DNA from: Burkholderiales bacterium
Lineage (GTDB): Bacteria; Pseudomonadota; Gammaproteobacteria; Burkholderiales; Burkholderiaceae_D
DNA length: 51,488 bases
Assembly (NCBI GenBank): GCA_016196925.1
Contig: JACPWS010000010.1
Coordinates: 1-51,488, forward strand
Direction of reading: 5' to 3'
Shown here: one piece after another, positions 24,343-32,386 of the stretch
Layout: the number at the start of each line of letters is the position of its first letter
Numbering within the stretch: position 1 is the first letter of the stretch
Program-made: the position numbers and the translations under genes
Notes under the pieces: model-generated
Told to the model about the DNA's origin: nothing
Databases searched by the model: none
The model's input: the letters and a program-made list of their open reading frames with translations, nothing else

Positions 24343-24822
24343 ATGAAAACCGGACGTCTGATTCTTATCGCCAGCTGCCTCGTTGCCGCTTGCTCCAGCC
24401 CCATGCCCGAAGCTCCCAAGAGCAAGGCGGAAGCCCGCAAGCCGCCGCCGGAAGAAAAAGTACAGCTTTCCACGGCGCAGTCGCTGAGCTCCTATCAACG
24501 CGAACTGGCGCAGCACATATCCCAGGCGAATGCCGGCAAGGTATATGCCGAGCGGCCGCAAGCCTTGTTGCGGGCGGTGATCGTCTTGAAGTATCTGCTG
24601 AACGCCGACGGCAAATTGCTGCATACTGAAATCGTGCGCAGCAATCACAACAAGGGCGCGGAAACGACCGCCCTCTCCAGTCTCAACAACGCCGCCCCGT
24701 TCGTCAGACCGCCGGCCCATCTGCTGCGCAACGGCAAGCTGGAGCTATTCGAAACCTGGCTATTCAACGACGACGGCCGTTTTCAGCTGAGGACGATCGC
24801 CTTGCCGCAGCAAGCGGAGTGA
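24343..24822 (+). CDS. Small lipoprotein with TonB-C-like domain
   Basis: A 159-residue protein. The signal ends in LVAAC, a lipobox, followed by a charged, Pro/Lys-rich stretch (about residues 25-45). The rest has the spacing of a TonB/TolA C-terminal domain: YQRELAQHISQ, then ALLRAVIVLKYLLNADGKLLHTEIVRS, then a paired helix and LELFETWLFNDDGRFQLRTIA. It is too short to be a full TonB and lacks a transmembrane anchor. It may be a periplasmic lipoprotein of the energy-transducer superfamily; function unknown. AAGGAG precedes the ATG. Confidence 0.7.
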   Translation: MKTGRLILIASCLVAACSSPMPEAPKSKAEARKPPPEEKVQLSTAQSLSSYQRELAQHISQANAGKVYAERPQALLRAVIVLKYLLNADGKLLHTEIVRSNHNKGAETTALSSLNNAAPFVRPPAHLLRNGKLELFETWLFNDDGRFQLRTIALPQQAE

Positions 24823-24889
24823 GCGGTTTTTCAAAAAATGCAGGCGGCGGTGTTGCGTCGCCCTTAGAGAGCCGCAAAAATAGCGTTAA

Positions 24890-24968
24890 ATACTCCCCCC
24901 TAGTATTTTTCACAGCCCTTTAAATTCGCTGACGACAGGGCGATTTTATAAAAATAGAGGGGGAGTAT
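24890..24968 (+). repeat. 79-bp inverted-end element, copy A
   Basis: ATACTCCCCC (24890-24899) and GGGGGAGTAT (24959-24968) are perfect 10-base inverted ends. Inside, GCCCT (24915-24919) pairs with AGGGC (24937-24941), enclosing TTTAAATTCGCTGACGAC. A second copy with the same layout and about 80% identity lies at 29934-30011. Both lie 40-70 bases after a stop codon, and both right ends run into ATATG, so GGGGGAG could serve as a ribosome site that the left arm masks. The family is unknown to me; it could be a MITE-like element or an RNA switch. Confidence 0.7.
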
Positions 24969-25181
24969 ATGTTTTATAGCCCGACCCGGCTGGCGACCCT
25001 GGGACGGCGGCGCACGCGGCCAGCCGTTTTAGCGGCAGCCGCCGCGCCGTCGTCGTCGCCGATGGACGCCTGCCAGGCGACAATGCAATAATGACACGCT
25101 AAGCGGCTTGATTTACCTCCGCAGGCTATCCGCCGCCCTTCCCTTTTACTTTGCTCAGCGCTACCCGCGAACGGAATCTTC

Positions 25182-26743
25182 ATGCAAAAACCTCTGCTCT
25201 TCCTCGCCGCCGCCATTCCCGGCCTGTGCCTGGCGCAAAGCGCCGCGCCGTCTAAAATCACGCAAGTGCTGGTGTATCCGGGCGGCGCCAGCGTGGAGCG
25301 TGCGGCCAGGCTGGCGGCCGGCGCCAGGGAATTGCGGCTCAGCTGTTTGCCGGCGCGGTTCGACATCGAATCGCTGCAAGTGCAAGCGGACGCCGGCATC
25401 CAGGTCGGCGACATCAGCGTGCAGACGCTGGAGCGCGCGCGCCCGAGTGCGCCACCAGCCCGTTCGATGCGCGCATCCGCGAACTGGAAGAACAGCAAGC
25501 CGCGATCGGCGCCGACAGCGGCGCGCAAGAACTGGTGCTCGGCTATCTGAAAAACTACGGCAATGAAAAGCCCGGCGGCGCCACGGCTATCGTCAGCAGC
25601 GCCGAGCAATTGCGCCGCACCGGCCAGGATGCATTGCAGCGCCAGCATCAGTTGCTGCGCCGCAGCGAAGAAATCGCGCGCCAGCTGAGCCCCTTGCTGG
25701 CCGAACGCAAGCGCCAGCTGGACGCCAATCCGCAAGTGCGCACGGTGCTGGTGAAGCTGGCGGCGCACAACGAAGGCGAGCTGCGCCTGTCTTACCGGCT
25801 GGCGGGCGCCGGCTGGATGCCGCTCTACCGCGCCTATCTCGACAGCGCCACAGCGCAAGTGCGGCTCGAGCGCCACGCCCAGGTGGCGCAGAGCAGCGGC
25901 GAAGACTGGAGCGACGTCAAGCTGCGCCTGTCCACCGTGCAGCCGAATTTAGCGAGCCGCCCGAATCCGCCGCAGCCGTGGACGCTCGATATCCGGCCGC
26001 CGGCGCCTACTTACCAGGTTTCGTATGCGAAGCCAGCTCTCGCGCCGGCACCGGTCGTCCTCGCAAGACCGGCGATGGCCGGCGAAGACAACGCCGCCGA
26101 TTTCGACGTCGGCGTCTTCCAGGGCGAGTACGCCGCCGAATTCGCGGTGCCCGGCAAGATCAAGCTCGCCAGCGACGGCCAGCGCGTCAGCTTTGCGCTC
26201 GCCAGCCAGACGCTGGACGCGCAAATACTGACGCGGGTGCAGCCGCAGCAAGAGGCGCAAGCTTATCTGCTGGCGGATGCAGCGCGCCCCGGCGGTTCCT
26301 GGCCGGCCGGCACGCTGCAATTATTCCGCGACGGCGATTTTGTCGGGCAAAGCCAGCTGCGGCTCGGCAATGAAGAGCGCCTGGAATTGTTTTTCGGGCG
26401 CGACCCTATGCTGCGGGTCGAGCTCGAACCCGAGCGGCGCGAAGGCGCCAACAAGGGTTTCACCGGCAGCCGCGTCGAGCAAAAAATCGCGTATCGGTAC
26501 CGGTTCGAAAACTTGCACAAAACGCCGGTGCGCCTGGAAGTGTTAGCGGCATCGCCGGTGGCGCAACACGAAGACATCCGGGTGCAAGCGCAATTCTCGC
26601 CGCAACCGACCCAGGCGAATTGGCATCAACAACCGGGCGTGATGGCCTGGTCGGCGCCGCTGGCAGCGGGCAAGACGCTGCAAATTTCAGCCGATTATCT
26701 GATTAGCTATCCCAAGGAAGCGCAGCTCAGCGGTTTGCGCTGA
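25182..26743 (+). pseudogene. MuiA-family (DUF4140/DUF4139) protein gene with a frameshift
   Basis: The first frame (25182 to about 25440) gives a signal peptide and a DUF4140-type start, ITQVLVYPGGASVERAARL, up to VQTLERA. The matching continuation, ECATSPFDARIRELEEQQA and on through a DUF4139 domain (YRAYLDSATAQVRLERHAQV, AYRYRFENLHKTPV), is in another frame that runs to 26743. The break lies at a GC dinucleotide tract (25433-25442): either one base is missing or one GC unit is extra. Joined, the protein would be about 520 residues. The family is called mucoidy inhibitor-like and its function is unclear. A sequencing error or slippage cannot be told apart here. Confidence 0.8.
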
Positions 26744-26764
26744 GCTGCCGGCGCGTCCAGCGGG

Positions 26765-28159
26765 CTAGTGTAGGGTAGCGCCATCGGCCGCCGGCACGCG
26801 CAGCGTAAAACTGGTGGGATGGCAGCGCGTTATGGTCAGCGTCGCCGCCAACTGCTCGCTCAAGATGCGCACCAGTTGCAAGCCCAGGGTGGGACTGCCG
26901 GCGTTGGTCGCGCCGTCCGGCAAGCCGACGCCGTCGTCGCTGACGCACAGCTCCAGCTCGCCGCCGGGCAAACGCACCAGCAGCACGCGCAGTTCGCCGC
27001 CGCGCTGGTCCGGGTAAGCGTATTTGAGCGCATTCGACACCAGTTCGTTCACCACCAAGCCCAAAGGGATGGCGGTATTCATCGGCAGCAGCACAGGCTC
27101 GGTATTTTGCACCAGCCGCACGCGCTCAGTGTCCACGCCGTAAGAGTTGAACAGATGGCGCACCATGGAGTCGCAGACGTCGGTAAAATCGACCCGCGCA
27201 AAATCGTCCGACTGGTAGAGCATCTGGTGTATCAGCGCCATCGACTTGACCCGGTTCTGGCTGTCGCGCAATATCTCCAGCGTCAGCGGGTCTTGCACCT
27301 GGGCCGACTTCAGGCTCAGCAGGCTGTCGATGATTTGCAGATTATTCTTGACCCGGTGATGCACTTCTCGCAGCAAGGTTTCCTTTTCGGTCAGCGCCGC
27401 CGAGATTTGCTGTTCGCGCTGTTTTTGCTCGCTGATGTCTATGCAACAGCCGATATGACCCGAATAGCGGCCGTCCGCCGCATAGCGCGGCACCGCCACC
27501 GCCTTGAGCCAGCGATATTCGCCGTCCGCATTTTTCAGCCGGTACTGGTGTTCGAAACGCTGGCGTTGCCCGATATTGCGCCGATAAACCTCGCTCCGCT
27601 CCGCCCTGTCGTCGGGATGGACGTCGTCGTTCTCCCATTGCCGATCCAGCTCTTGGCGCAAGCTGCGCCCGCTGAACGCCAGCCAGACCTCGTTATAGAA
27701 TTCCAGGCGGTCCTGGCTATCGCTCATCCACATCATCACCGGCGCCGTATTCACCAGCAGGCGAAAATGCTGCTCGCTGGCGCTGGCGCGCACCAGCGAC
27801 AGGTGGGTGCGCACCCGCGCCTGCACCAGCGCGGGGGAAACCGGCTTGACGATGTAATCGACGCCGCCGCTGTCGAAGCCGGCCGATTCGTCGCCGACCT
27901 CGCCCAGCGAAGAAATGAAGATCACCGGTATATTTTCGCTGGCCGCATCGGCCTTGAGCCGGCGGCAGACGGCATAGCCATCCATATCCGGCATCTTAAT
28001 GTCCAGCAAGATCAGCGCCGGACTGTGTTTTTTTATGGCGGCCAGACACTCGGCGCCGTTGCGCGCAAACACCAGGGCATAGTTCGCTTCCAGTATTTGT
28101 TTCAGCGTCGCCAGATTGCTCGCGTCGTCGTCGACGATCAAGATGGGGTCAGTGGACAT
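26765..28159 (-). CDS. Response regulator-PAS-histidine kinase (HisKA_2) hybrid
   Basis: About 464 residues, cytoplasmic. Residues about 1-125 are a receiver domain with acidic pair DDD near residue 10, Asp53 in LLDIKMPDMDG and Lys in YIVKPVSP. A PAS/PAC domain follows (about 140-265: YRWLKAVAVPRYAADGRYSG). The C-terminal kinase is of the HisKA_2 type, with the His in LREVHHRVKNNLQ, an N-box VVNELVSNALKYA and DDGVGLPDG. Such kinases often signal to other regulators. No cognate regulator gene lies beside it. ATG 28159 has AAGGAAA upstream. It converges on the MuiA-like gene with only 21 bases between. Confidence 0.88.
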   Translation of the reverse strand: MSTDPILIVDDDASNLATLKQILEANYALVFARNGAECLAAIKKHSPALILLDIKMPDMDGYAVCRRLKADAASENIPVIFISSLGEVGDESAGFDSGGVDYIVKPVSPALVQARVRTHLSLVRASASEQHFRLLVNTAPVMMWMSDSQDRLEFYNEVWLAFSGRSLRQELDRQWENDDVHPDDRAERSEVYRRNIGQRQRFEHQYRLKNADGEYRWLKAVAVPRYAADGRYSGHIGCCIDISEQKQREQQISAALTEKETLLREVHHRVKNNLQIIDSLLSLKSAQVQDPLTLEILRDSQNRVKSMALIHQMLYQSDDFARVDFTDVCDSMVRHLFNSYGVDTERVRLVQNTEPVLLPMNTAIPLGLVVNELVSNALKYAYPDQRGGELRVLLVRLPGGELELCVSDDGVGLPDGATNAGSPTLGLQLVRILSEQLAATLTITRCHPTSFTLRVPAADGATLH

Positions 28160-28171
28160 CGCCGTTTCCTT

Positions 28172-28194
28172 AGGGAAGCACGGGTTTATTCTGA
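28172..28194 (-). repeat. Solo end of the dispersed inverted-end repeat
   Basis: AGGGAAGCACGGGTTTATTC and the bases after it match the reversed right end of the element at 20492-20619 at all but one position. No other part of the element follows. It lies only 12 bases upstream of the kinase start codon, so it is within the leader or promoter of that gene. Confidence 0.65.
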
Positions 28195-28402
28195 TTGCAC
28201 GGACGATTGCTATTTTAGTTTTCCCTGCGCAATATTCCATTCGTTTTTGGCTATCGCTGTCGACCGACATAGGCGCATACAAAAAAAGGCAAGGCAAGGC
28301 ACTGTTTTCCAGCCTTGCACCTTGTCAGAAAATTCATGCGAAGATGCGCGTCTTGGTGCCGGAAAATATGTTCATTTTTCTCGTTTTTCTCATTTTACCC
28401 CC

Positions 28403-28433
28403 TTGACTTAGAGTGCGCTCGAACTCCTAAAGT
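28403..28433 (+). promoter_or_regulatory. MerR-type promoter with 19-bp spacer
   Basis: TTGACT (28403-28408) and TAAAGT (28428-28433) are separated by 19 bases rather than 17, the hallmark of promoters that MerR proteins activate by twisting DNA. The spacer holds a dyad, TTAGAGT and ACTCCTAA. The expected start is about 28440, one base before the merR ATG, so the message would have almost no leader. Autoregulation of the merR-aldo/keto reductase pair is likely. Confidence 0.75.
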
Positions 28434-28440
28434 AGCTGCC

Positions 28441-28902
28441 ATGACCACTTCCATGACCATACAACAAGCCGCCGCCGCCACCGGATTAAGCGTGCATACC
28501 CTGCGCTATTACGAACGCATAGGCTTGCTCGATCCGGTGCCGCGCCTGGTCAATTCGCACCGCCTGTTCCGCGCAGAAGACCTGCGCTGGATAGGCTTCC
28601 TGCTGAAATTGCGCAGTACCGGCTTGCCTGTGCGCGACATGCTGCACTACGCAGAATTGCGCAGGCAGGGGGATACGCCGGAAAGTGTGTCAGCACGCAA
28701 AGCCTTGCTGGAACAGCATACGCAAAGCGTGGAACAGACGCTCGCCGAGCTGCAAAGCAACCTGGCGGTCTTGCACAAAAAGATCGCCATGTATGAAACC
28801 ATGCAAGCCGGTCTGCCGGCCAGCGTCATACCGTCAACGCCAACAAACGAGGATGCCTCCCATGAACGCCATCAAGCAAACACTGTCAGACTTAACAACT
28901 AA
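28441..28902 (+). CDS. MerR family regulator
   Basis: A 153-residue protein with a MerR winged helix at the N terminus: [46 protein letters not shown]. The following helix (about residues 80-125, rich in Glu, Gln and Leu) would form the dimer coiled coil. No cluster of Cys or His for metal binding is seen, which favours the small-molecule/aldehyde-sensing group that controls aldo/keto reductases or dehydrogenases. It overlaps the following aldo/keto reductase gene by 41 bases. ATG 28441 sits almost at the predicted transcription start; a second ATG at 28453 is possible. Confidence 0.87.
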   Translation: MTTSMTIQQAAAATGLSVHTLRYYERIGLLDPVPRLVNSHRLFRAEDLRWIGFLLKLRSTGLPVRDMLHYAELRRQGDTPESVSARKALLEQHTQSVEQTLAELQSNLAVLHKKIAMYETMQAGLPASVIPSTPTNEDASHERHQANTVRLNN

Positions 28903-29893
28903 CGTAGGAACGCGCCGGCTCGGCGCTGACGGCCCCGTCGTTTCCGCCATCGGCCTCGGCTGCATGGGCATGAGCGATTTTTATGCGAATCGCGACGATG
29001 CCGAGTCTATCGCCACCATCCACCGCGCGCTGGAACTCGGCATCACCCTGCTCGACACGGCCGACATGTACGGCCCCTACACCAATGAAGAATTGCTGGG
29101 CAAGGCGATCAGGGGCAAGCGCTCGCAATGCTTCATCGCCACCAAGTTCGGCATCGTGCGCGACCCGGATCGCCCGCATGCGCGCGGCGTCAACGGCAAG
29201 CCCGACTATATCCGCCAGTCGGTGGAAGGCAGCCTGCGGCGACTCGGCATAGACGCCATCGACCTGTACTACCAGCACCGCATAGCCCGCGACACGCCGA
29301 TAGAAGACACGGTAGGCGCGCTGGCCGATCTGGTGCGTGCCGGCAAAATCCGCCATATCGGCTTATGCGAACCGTCCCCGGCCACGCTGGAGCGCGCCAG
29401 CAAAGTGCATAGAATCACCGCCGTGCAAAGCGAATACTCGCTGTGGACGCGCGACCCGGAACAGGATGTGCTCGCCGCCTGCCGCCGGCTCGGCGTGGGC
29501 TTCGTGCCCTACAGCCCGCTCGGGCGCGGCTTCCTGACCGGCGCGCTGACCAGCCCGGAGCAATTCGCCGAGGACGACTACCGCCGCCACAGCCCGCGCT
29601 TCCAGGGAGAAAATTTCTATAAAAACCTGGCGCTGGTGGAAAAAGTCCAGGCACTGGCCGCACGCTACGCCTGCACGCCTTCGCAACTGGCGCTGGCCTG
29701 GGTGCTGGCGCAGGATGAGCACATCGTGCCGATACCGGGCACCAAACGGCGCCGCTATCTGGAAGAAAACGCCGGCGCCGTCGCCGTGCAATTGACGGCG
29801 GCGCACCTGGCGGAACTGAACCTGCTGTTCCCGCCGGACGCCGCCACCGGCGCGCGTTATAGCGCGGAAGGCATGCAGACCCTGAACGCCTGA
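28862..29893 (+). CDS. Aldo/keto reductase
   Basis: A 343-residue enzyme of the AKR superfamily. Catalytic residues appear in order: Asp in [20 protein letters not shown] with the Tyr, Lys in IATKFGIV, His in YYQHRI. The NADPH-binding end has [14 protein letters not shown]. It should reduce aldehydes or ketones in the cytoplasm using NADPH. GAGG upstream supports ATG 28862. It shares bases with the MerR gene, so the two are co-transcribed and the regulator probably controls it in response to a reactive carbonyl compound; the inducer is inference. Confidence 0.9.
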   Translation: MNAIKQTLSDLTTNVGTRRLGADGPVVSAIGLGCMGMSDFYANRDDAESIATIHRALELGITLLDTADMYGPYTNEELLGKAIRGKRSQCFIATKFGIVRDPDRPHARGVNGKPDYIRQSVEGSLRRLGIDAIDLYYQHRIARDTPIEDTVGALADLVRAGKIRHIGLCEPSPATLERASKVHRITAVQSEYSLWTRDPEQDVLAACRRLGVGFVPYSPLGRGFLTGALTSPEQFAEDDYRRHSPRFQGENFYKNLALVEKVQALAARYACTPSQLALAWVLAQDEHIVPIPGTKRRRYLEENAGAVAVQLTAAHLAELNLLFPPDAATGARYSAEGMQTLNA

Positions 29894-29933
29894 ACACGGG
29901 CCGTGCCGCGCCAGGCTATTTCGAGGTAAAAAT

Positions 29934-30011
29934 ATACTCATCCCAGTATTCTGCAGAACCCTTTAAATACGCGGACGACAGGGCGATTTTGTAAAAACAT
30001 GGGGGGAGTAT
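29934..30011 (+). repeat. 78-bp inverted-end element, copy B
   Basis: ATACTCATCC (29934-29943) faces GGGGGAGTAT (30002-30011), with the shared core CCCTTTAAAT, GACGACAGGGCGATTTT and GTAAAAA. It matches copy A (24890-24968) at about 80% of positions. It is followed by ATATG and a 46-codon ORF (30012-30152) that does not resemble the ORF after copy A, which suggests the element rather than the ORF is the conserved unit. Confidence 0.7.
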
Positions 30012-30166
30012 ATGAAAATGGCCGCTAATCCAGATCGCGCAATGCTCATCCGCGTTGCGCCCCCCCCTTTTTTACCTCAAAAAAAAAGTTCCGCCAATGA
30101 AATTGGCTTGCCGGTATATGCAGCCCGCGTAGGTGCGATTAGCGCAGCGTAATCGCAAGCATGAAA

Positions 30167-30192
30167 AAAACCGCGATCCAGGTCGCGGTTTT
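30167..30192. terminator. Bidirectional terminator, upstream duplicate
   Basis: AAAACCGCGA (30167-30176) and TCGCGGTTTT (30183-30192) form a 10-bp stem with a 6-base loop and A/T runs on both sides. It is identical to the one at 32341-32368. Confidence 0.85.
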
Positions 30193-30212
30193 TTGTTTAA
30201 AGCTCAGAACAT

Positions 30213-30290
30213 TTACTTCTTGCGCATAGGCGGCAAATCGGTGCAGACGCCTTTGTACACTTCGGCTGCCATGCCTATCGATTTACCCAG
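30213..30290 (-). pseudogene. lpdA C-terminal fragment
   Basis: Reads as the last residues of dihydrolipoyl dehydrogenase, ending [11 protein letters not shown] and a stop codon, with no start and no upstream part. Four differences from the intact gene fall here; three are silent third-position changes (D, V and A codons) and one changes Glu to Lys. That pattern suggests divergence as a functional gene before it was cut off, as would follow recombination with a related strain. Confidence 0.85.
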
Positions 30291-30431
30291 CCTCGGTTCG
30301 CCACATTTTGTTAGACAAGACCTTCATTTGCATTTACTCTGAGCAATGTCATGTCAATTAGCCAACTACACAAACGGCGGTAAGCAGCGCATGACTAGGA
30401 CTGTTTAAAACTATCGTTTAAGGATGACTCA

Positions 30432-32285
30432 GTGAAAAGAAGATTTTTGCTCAAAATGGCGGCGATCCCGGCGATCCCCTTTGCATTGTCCGGCGGACTC
30501 GCCCGTACCGCGTGGGGTGCAACTGCGTCGAAAAAAGGTGTTCTTTCCCGCGTGCGCCCCGGCGAGCCGGGCTGGCCCTCAGCGGCGAGCTGGGATAGCC
30601 TGAAGAAAAATGTAGCGGGACAATTCATCAAACTCGATCCGTTTTTTGCTGGCTGCGCGGCCGCAGCCAGCGGTCCGGCTTGCAATGAAGCGCTGGCGCA
30701 CCTCGCGAATACTTTCGCCATCGGCGACCAAGCCGCCTTGACGCAGACCAGCGGCTGGATCGATGCCTGGACGTCGCAGCCAAGCGCCTATGCACTGGCC
30801 GCAAAGAACACGGCGGACGTGGTCGCCGCGGTGAATTTCGCCCGCCAACATCATCTGCGCCTGGTCGTCAAAGGCGGCGGACACAGTTACCAAGGCACCT
30901 CAGATGCACCCGATTCGCTGCTGGTGTGGACGCGGCACATGAACGACGTACGCCTGCACTCCGACTTCGTCGCGCAAGGTTGCGCCGGCTTGGATGCGCC
31001 GCAAGCAGCCGTCACCGTGGGCGCCGGTGCGATGTGGATCGATGCCTACGATGCTGTGACCACACACGGCGGACGTTATGTGCAAGGCGGAGGCTGTACG
31101 ACTGTCGGTGTCGCCGGCCTGGTTCAAAGCGGCGGCTTCAGCAATTTCTCCAAGACTTACGGGACGGCGGCCGCCGGTCTGCTGGAAGCGGAGGTCGTCA
31201 CAGCCGATGGCGAGGTGCGCGTCGCGAATGCCCGCACCAATCCCGATCTGTTCTGGGCGCTCAAGGGCGGCGGTGGCGGCAGCGTCGGCGTCGTCACTCG
31301 TCTCACCTTGCGTACGCGTGAACTGCCGGAGACCTTCGGGGCGGTATTTTTTACGCTCAAGGCGTCCTCGGATGCGGCGTATCGCGCGCTGATAAGCCAG
31401 GTCATCGCCTTTTACGGCAGTGCGCTGTTCAATCCGCATTGGGGCGAGCAGATCGCTTTCAATCCGGGCAATACCGTCGATGTGTCCATGGTTTTTCAGG
31501 GCCTCAGCAAGCAGCAGACGGCGGAAATCTGGGCGCCTTTCCTCGAATGGGTGCGGGCGCGGCAAGACTATTCCTTCGAGAAGGAATTTACATGCCTGAC
31601 GTTGCCGGCCCAGCACTTTTGGGACGCCGAATTTTTCAAGCAGCATGCCCCAGGGTTCGTGGTCGCCGACGAGCGGCCAGGCGCGCCCGCTCACCATGTA
31701 CTGTGGAAAGGCGACCTGGGAGAAGCGGGCTGGTTTATTCACGGTTATAAATCGGCGTGGCTGCCGGCCTCCTTGCTGCGTATGGATAGGCAGACCGATT
31801 TGGCGGAAGCGGTATTCCGGTGTACGCGCCATTGGCGGATCGCCTTCCACTTCAACAAAGGCTTGGCCGGCGCACCGGCGGCCGAAATCGATGCCGCACG
31901 CAATACCGCCATGAACCCTTGCGTACTGGACGCCTTTGCGTTGGCCATCATCGCCGGCGGCGCCGGACCGCAATATCCCGGTATGCCGGGCGCCGCGCCT
32001 GATCCGGCTCACGCCAGGGAACGCGCACGGCAGATAGCGAAAGCGATGGACGAGATCTTGAAAGTAGCGCCCGGCGCCGGTTCCTACGTGTCCGAGAGCG
32101 ATTATTTTCTGTCCGACTGGCAGACGGCCTTCTGGGGCGGCAATTACACCCGGCTCGCGCAGGTGAAGAAGAAATACGACCCGGATGGACTTTTCTTCGT
32201 GCATCACGGCGTGGGTAGCGAGGAGTGGAGCCGTGATGGCTTCACGCGGCTCACGACTAAGGGAAAACATCTACCGCCGGCGTAA
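30432..32285 (+). CDS. Tat-exported bicovalent flavin oxidase (FAD_binding_4/BBE)
   Basis: A 617-residue protein with a twin-arginine signal (KRRFLLKM, hydrophobic stretch, AWGA). The FAD domain has His151 in KGGGHSYQG and Cys222 in GGGCTTVGVAGL, the two residues that tether FAD in berberine-bridge-type oxidases. The C-terminal BBE motif NYTRLAQVKKKYDPDGLF closes it. Such enzymes oxidise sugars, alcohols or secondary metabolites and pass electrons to O2. The start is GTG 30432, with AAGGA about 9 bases before it. It lies alone between duplicated lpdA ends, which suggests it arrived by recombination. The substrate is unknown. Confidence 0.88.
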   Translation: MKRRFLLKMAAIPAIPFALSGGLARTAWGATASKKGVLSRVRPGEPGWPSAASWDSLKKNVAGQFIKLDPFFAGCAAAASGPACNEALAHLANTFAIGDQAALTQTSGWIDAWTSQPSAYALAAKNTADVVAAVNFARQHHLRLVVKGGGHSYQGTSDAPDSLLVWTRHMNDVRLHSDFVAQGCAGLDAPQAAVTVGAGAMWIDAYDAVTTHGGRYVQGGGCTTVGVAGLVQSGGFSNFSKTYGTAAAGLLEAEVVTADGEVRVANARTNPDLFWALKGGGGGSVGVVTRLTLRTRELPETFGAVFFTLKASSDAAYRALISQVIAFYGSALFNPHWGEQIAFNPGNTVDVSMVFQGLSKQQTAEIWAPFLEWVRARQDYSFEKEFTCLTLPAQHFWDAEFFKQHAPGFVVADERPGAPAHHVLWKGDLGEAGWFIHGYKSAWLPASLLRMDRQTDLAEAVFRCTRHWRIAFHFNKGLAGAPAAEIDAARNTAMNPCVLDAFALAIIAGGAGPQYPGMPGAAPDPAHARERARQIAKAMDEILKVAPGAGSYVSESDYFLSDWQTAFWGGNYTRLAQVKKKYDPDGLFFVHHGVGSEEWSRDGFTRLTTKGKHLPPA

Positions 32286-32302
32286 TGCCAGCGCAAGCCC
32301 GG

Positions 32303-32337
32303 GTAGGTGCGATTAGCGCAGCGTAATCGCAAGCATG
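32303..32337 (+). repeat. Dispersed palindromic repeat, copy 4
   Basis: GGTGCGATTAGCGCAGCGTA and flanking bases match copy 3 (30129-30163) exactly and copies 1 and 2 near 11.2 kb more loosely. Copies 3 and 4 are part of the larger 169-base duplication. Confidence 0.75.
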
Positions 32338-32340
32338 AAA

Positions 32341-32368
32341 AAAACCGCGATCCAGGTCGCGGTTTTTT
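32341..32368. terminator. Bidirectional terminator between flavin oxidase and lpdA
   Basis: AAAACCGCGA (32341-32350) and TCGCGGTTTT (32357-32366) form a 10-bp stem with flanking A and T runs. It serves the rightward oxidase gene and the leftward pyruvate dehydrogenase operon. Confidence 0.9.
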
Positions 32369-32386
32369 GTTTAAAGCTCAGAACAT

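Larger units (their letters stand above)
30122..30290. repeat. Duplicate of the lpdA 3' end and its terminator
   Basis: This 169-base stretch matches 32296-32464 with only about six differences. It contains a palindromic repeat copy (30129-30163), the terminator (30167-30192) and the last 26 codons of lpdA on the minus strand (30213-30290). The two copies bracket the flavin oxidase gene in direct orientation. From 30291 to 30431 the sequence is unrelated, more AT-rich and without a gene. Confidence 0.9.

Noticed and set aside
24969-25091. 41-codon ORF with a GGGGGAG ribosome site after element copy A
   Set aside because: The peptide is low-complexity and unlike the ORF after copy B, so the ribosome-site match is credited to the repeat itself; kept only as part of that finding.
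30012-30152. 46-codon ORF after element copy B, containing a C8T6 run
   Set aside because: It ends inside a dispersed repeat, has no homologue I recognise and no similarity to the ORF after copy A.
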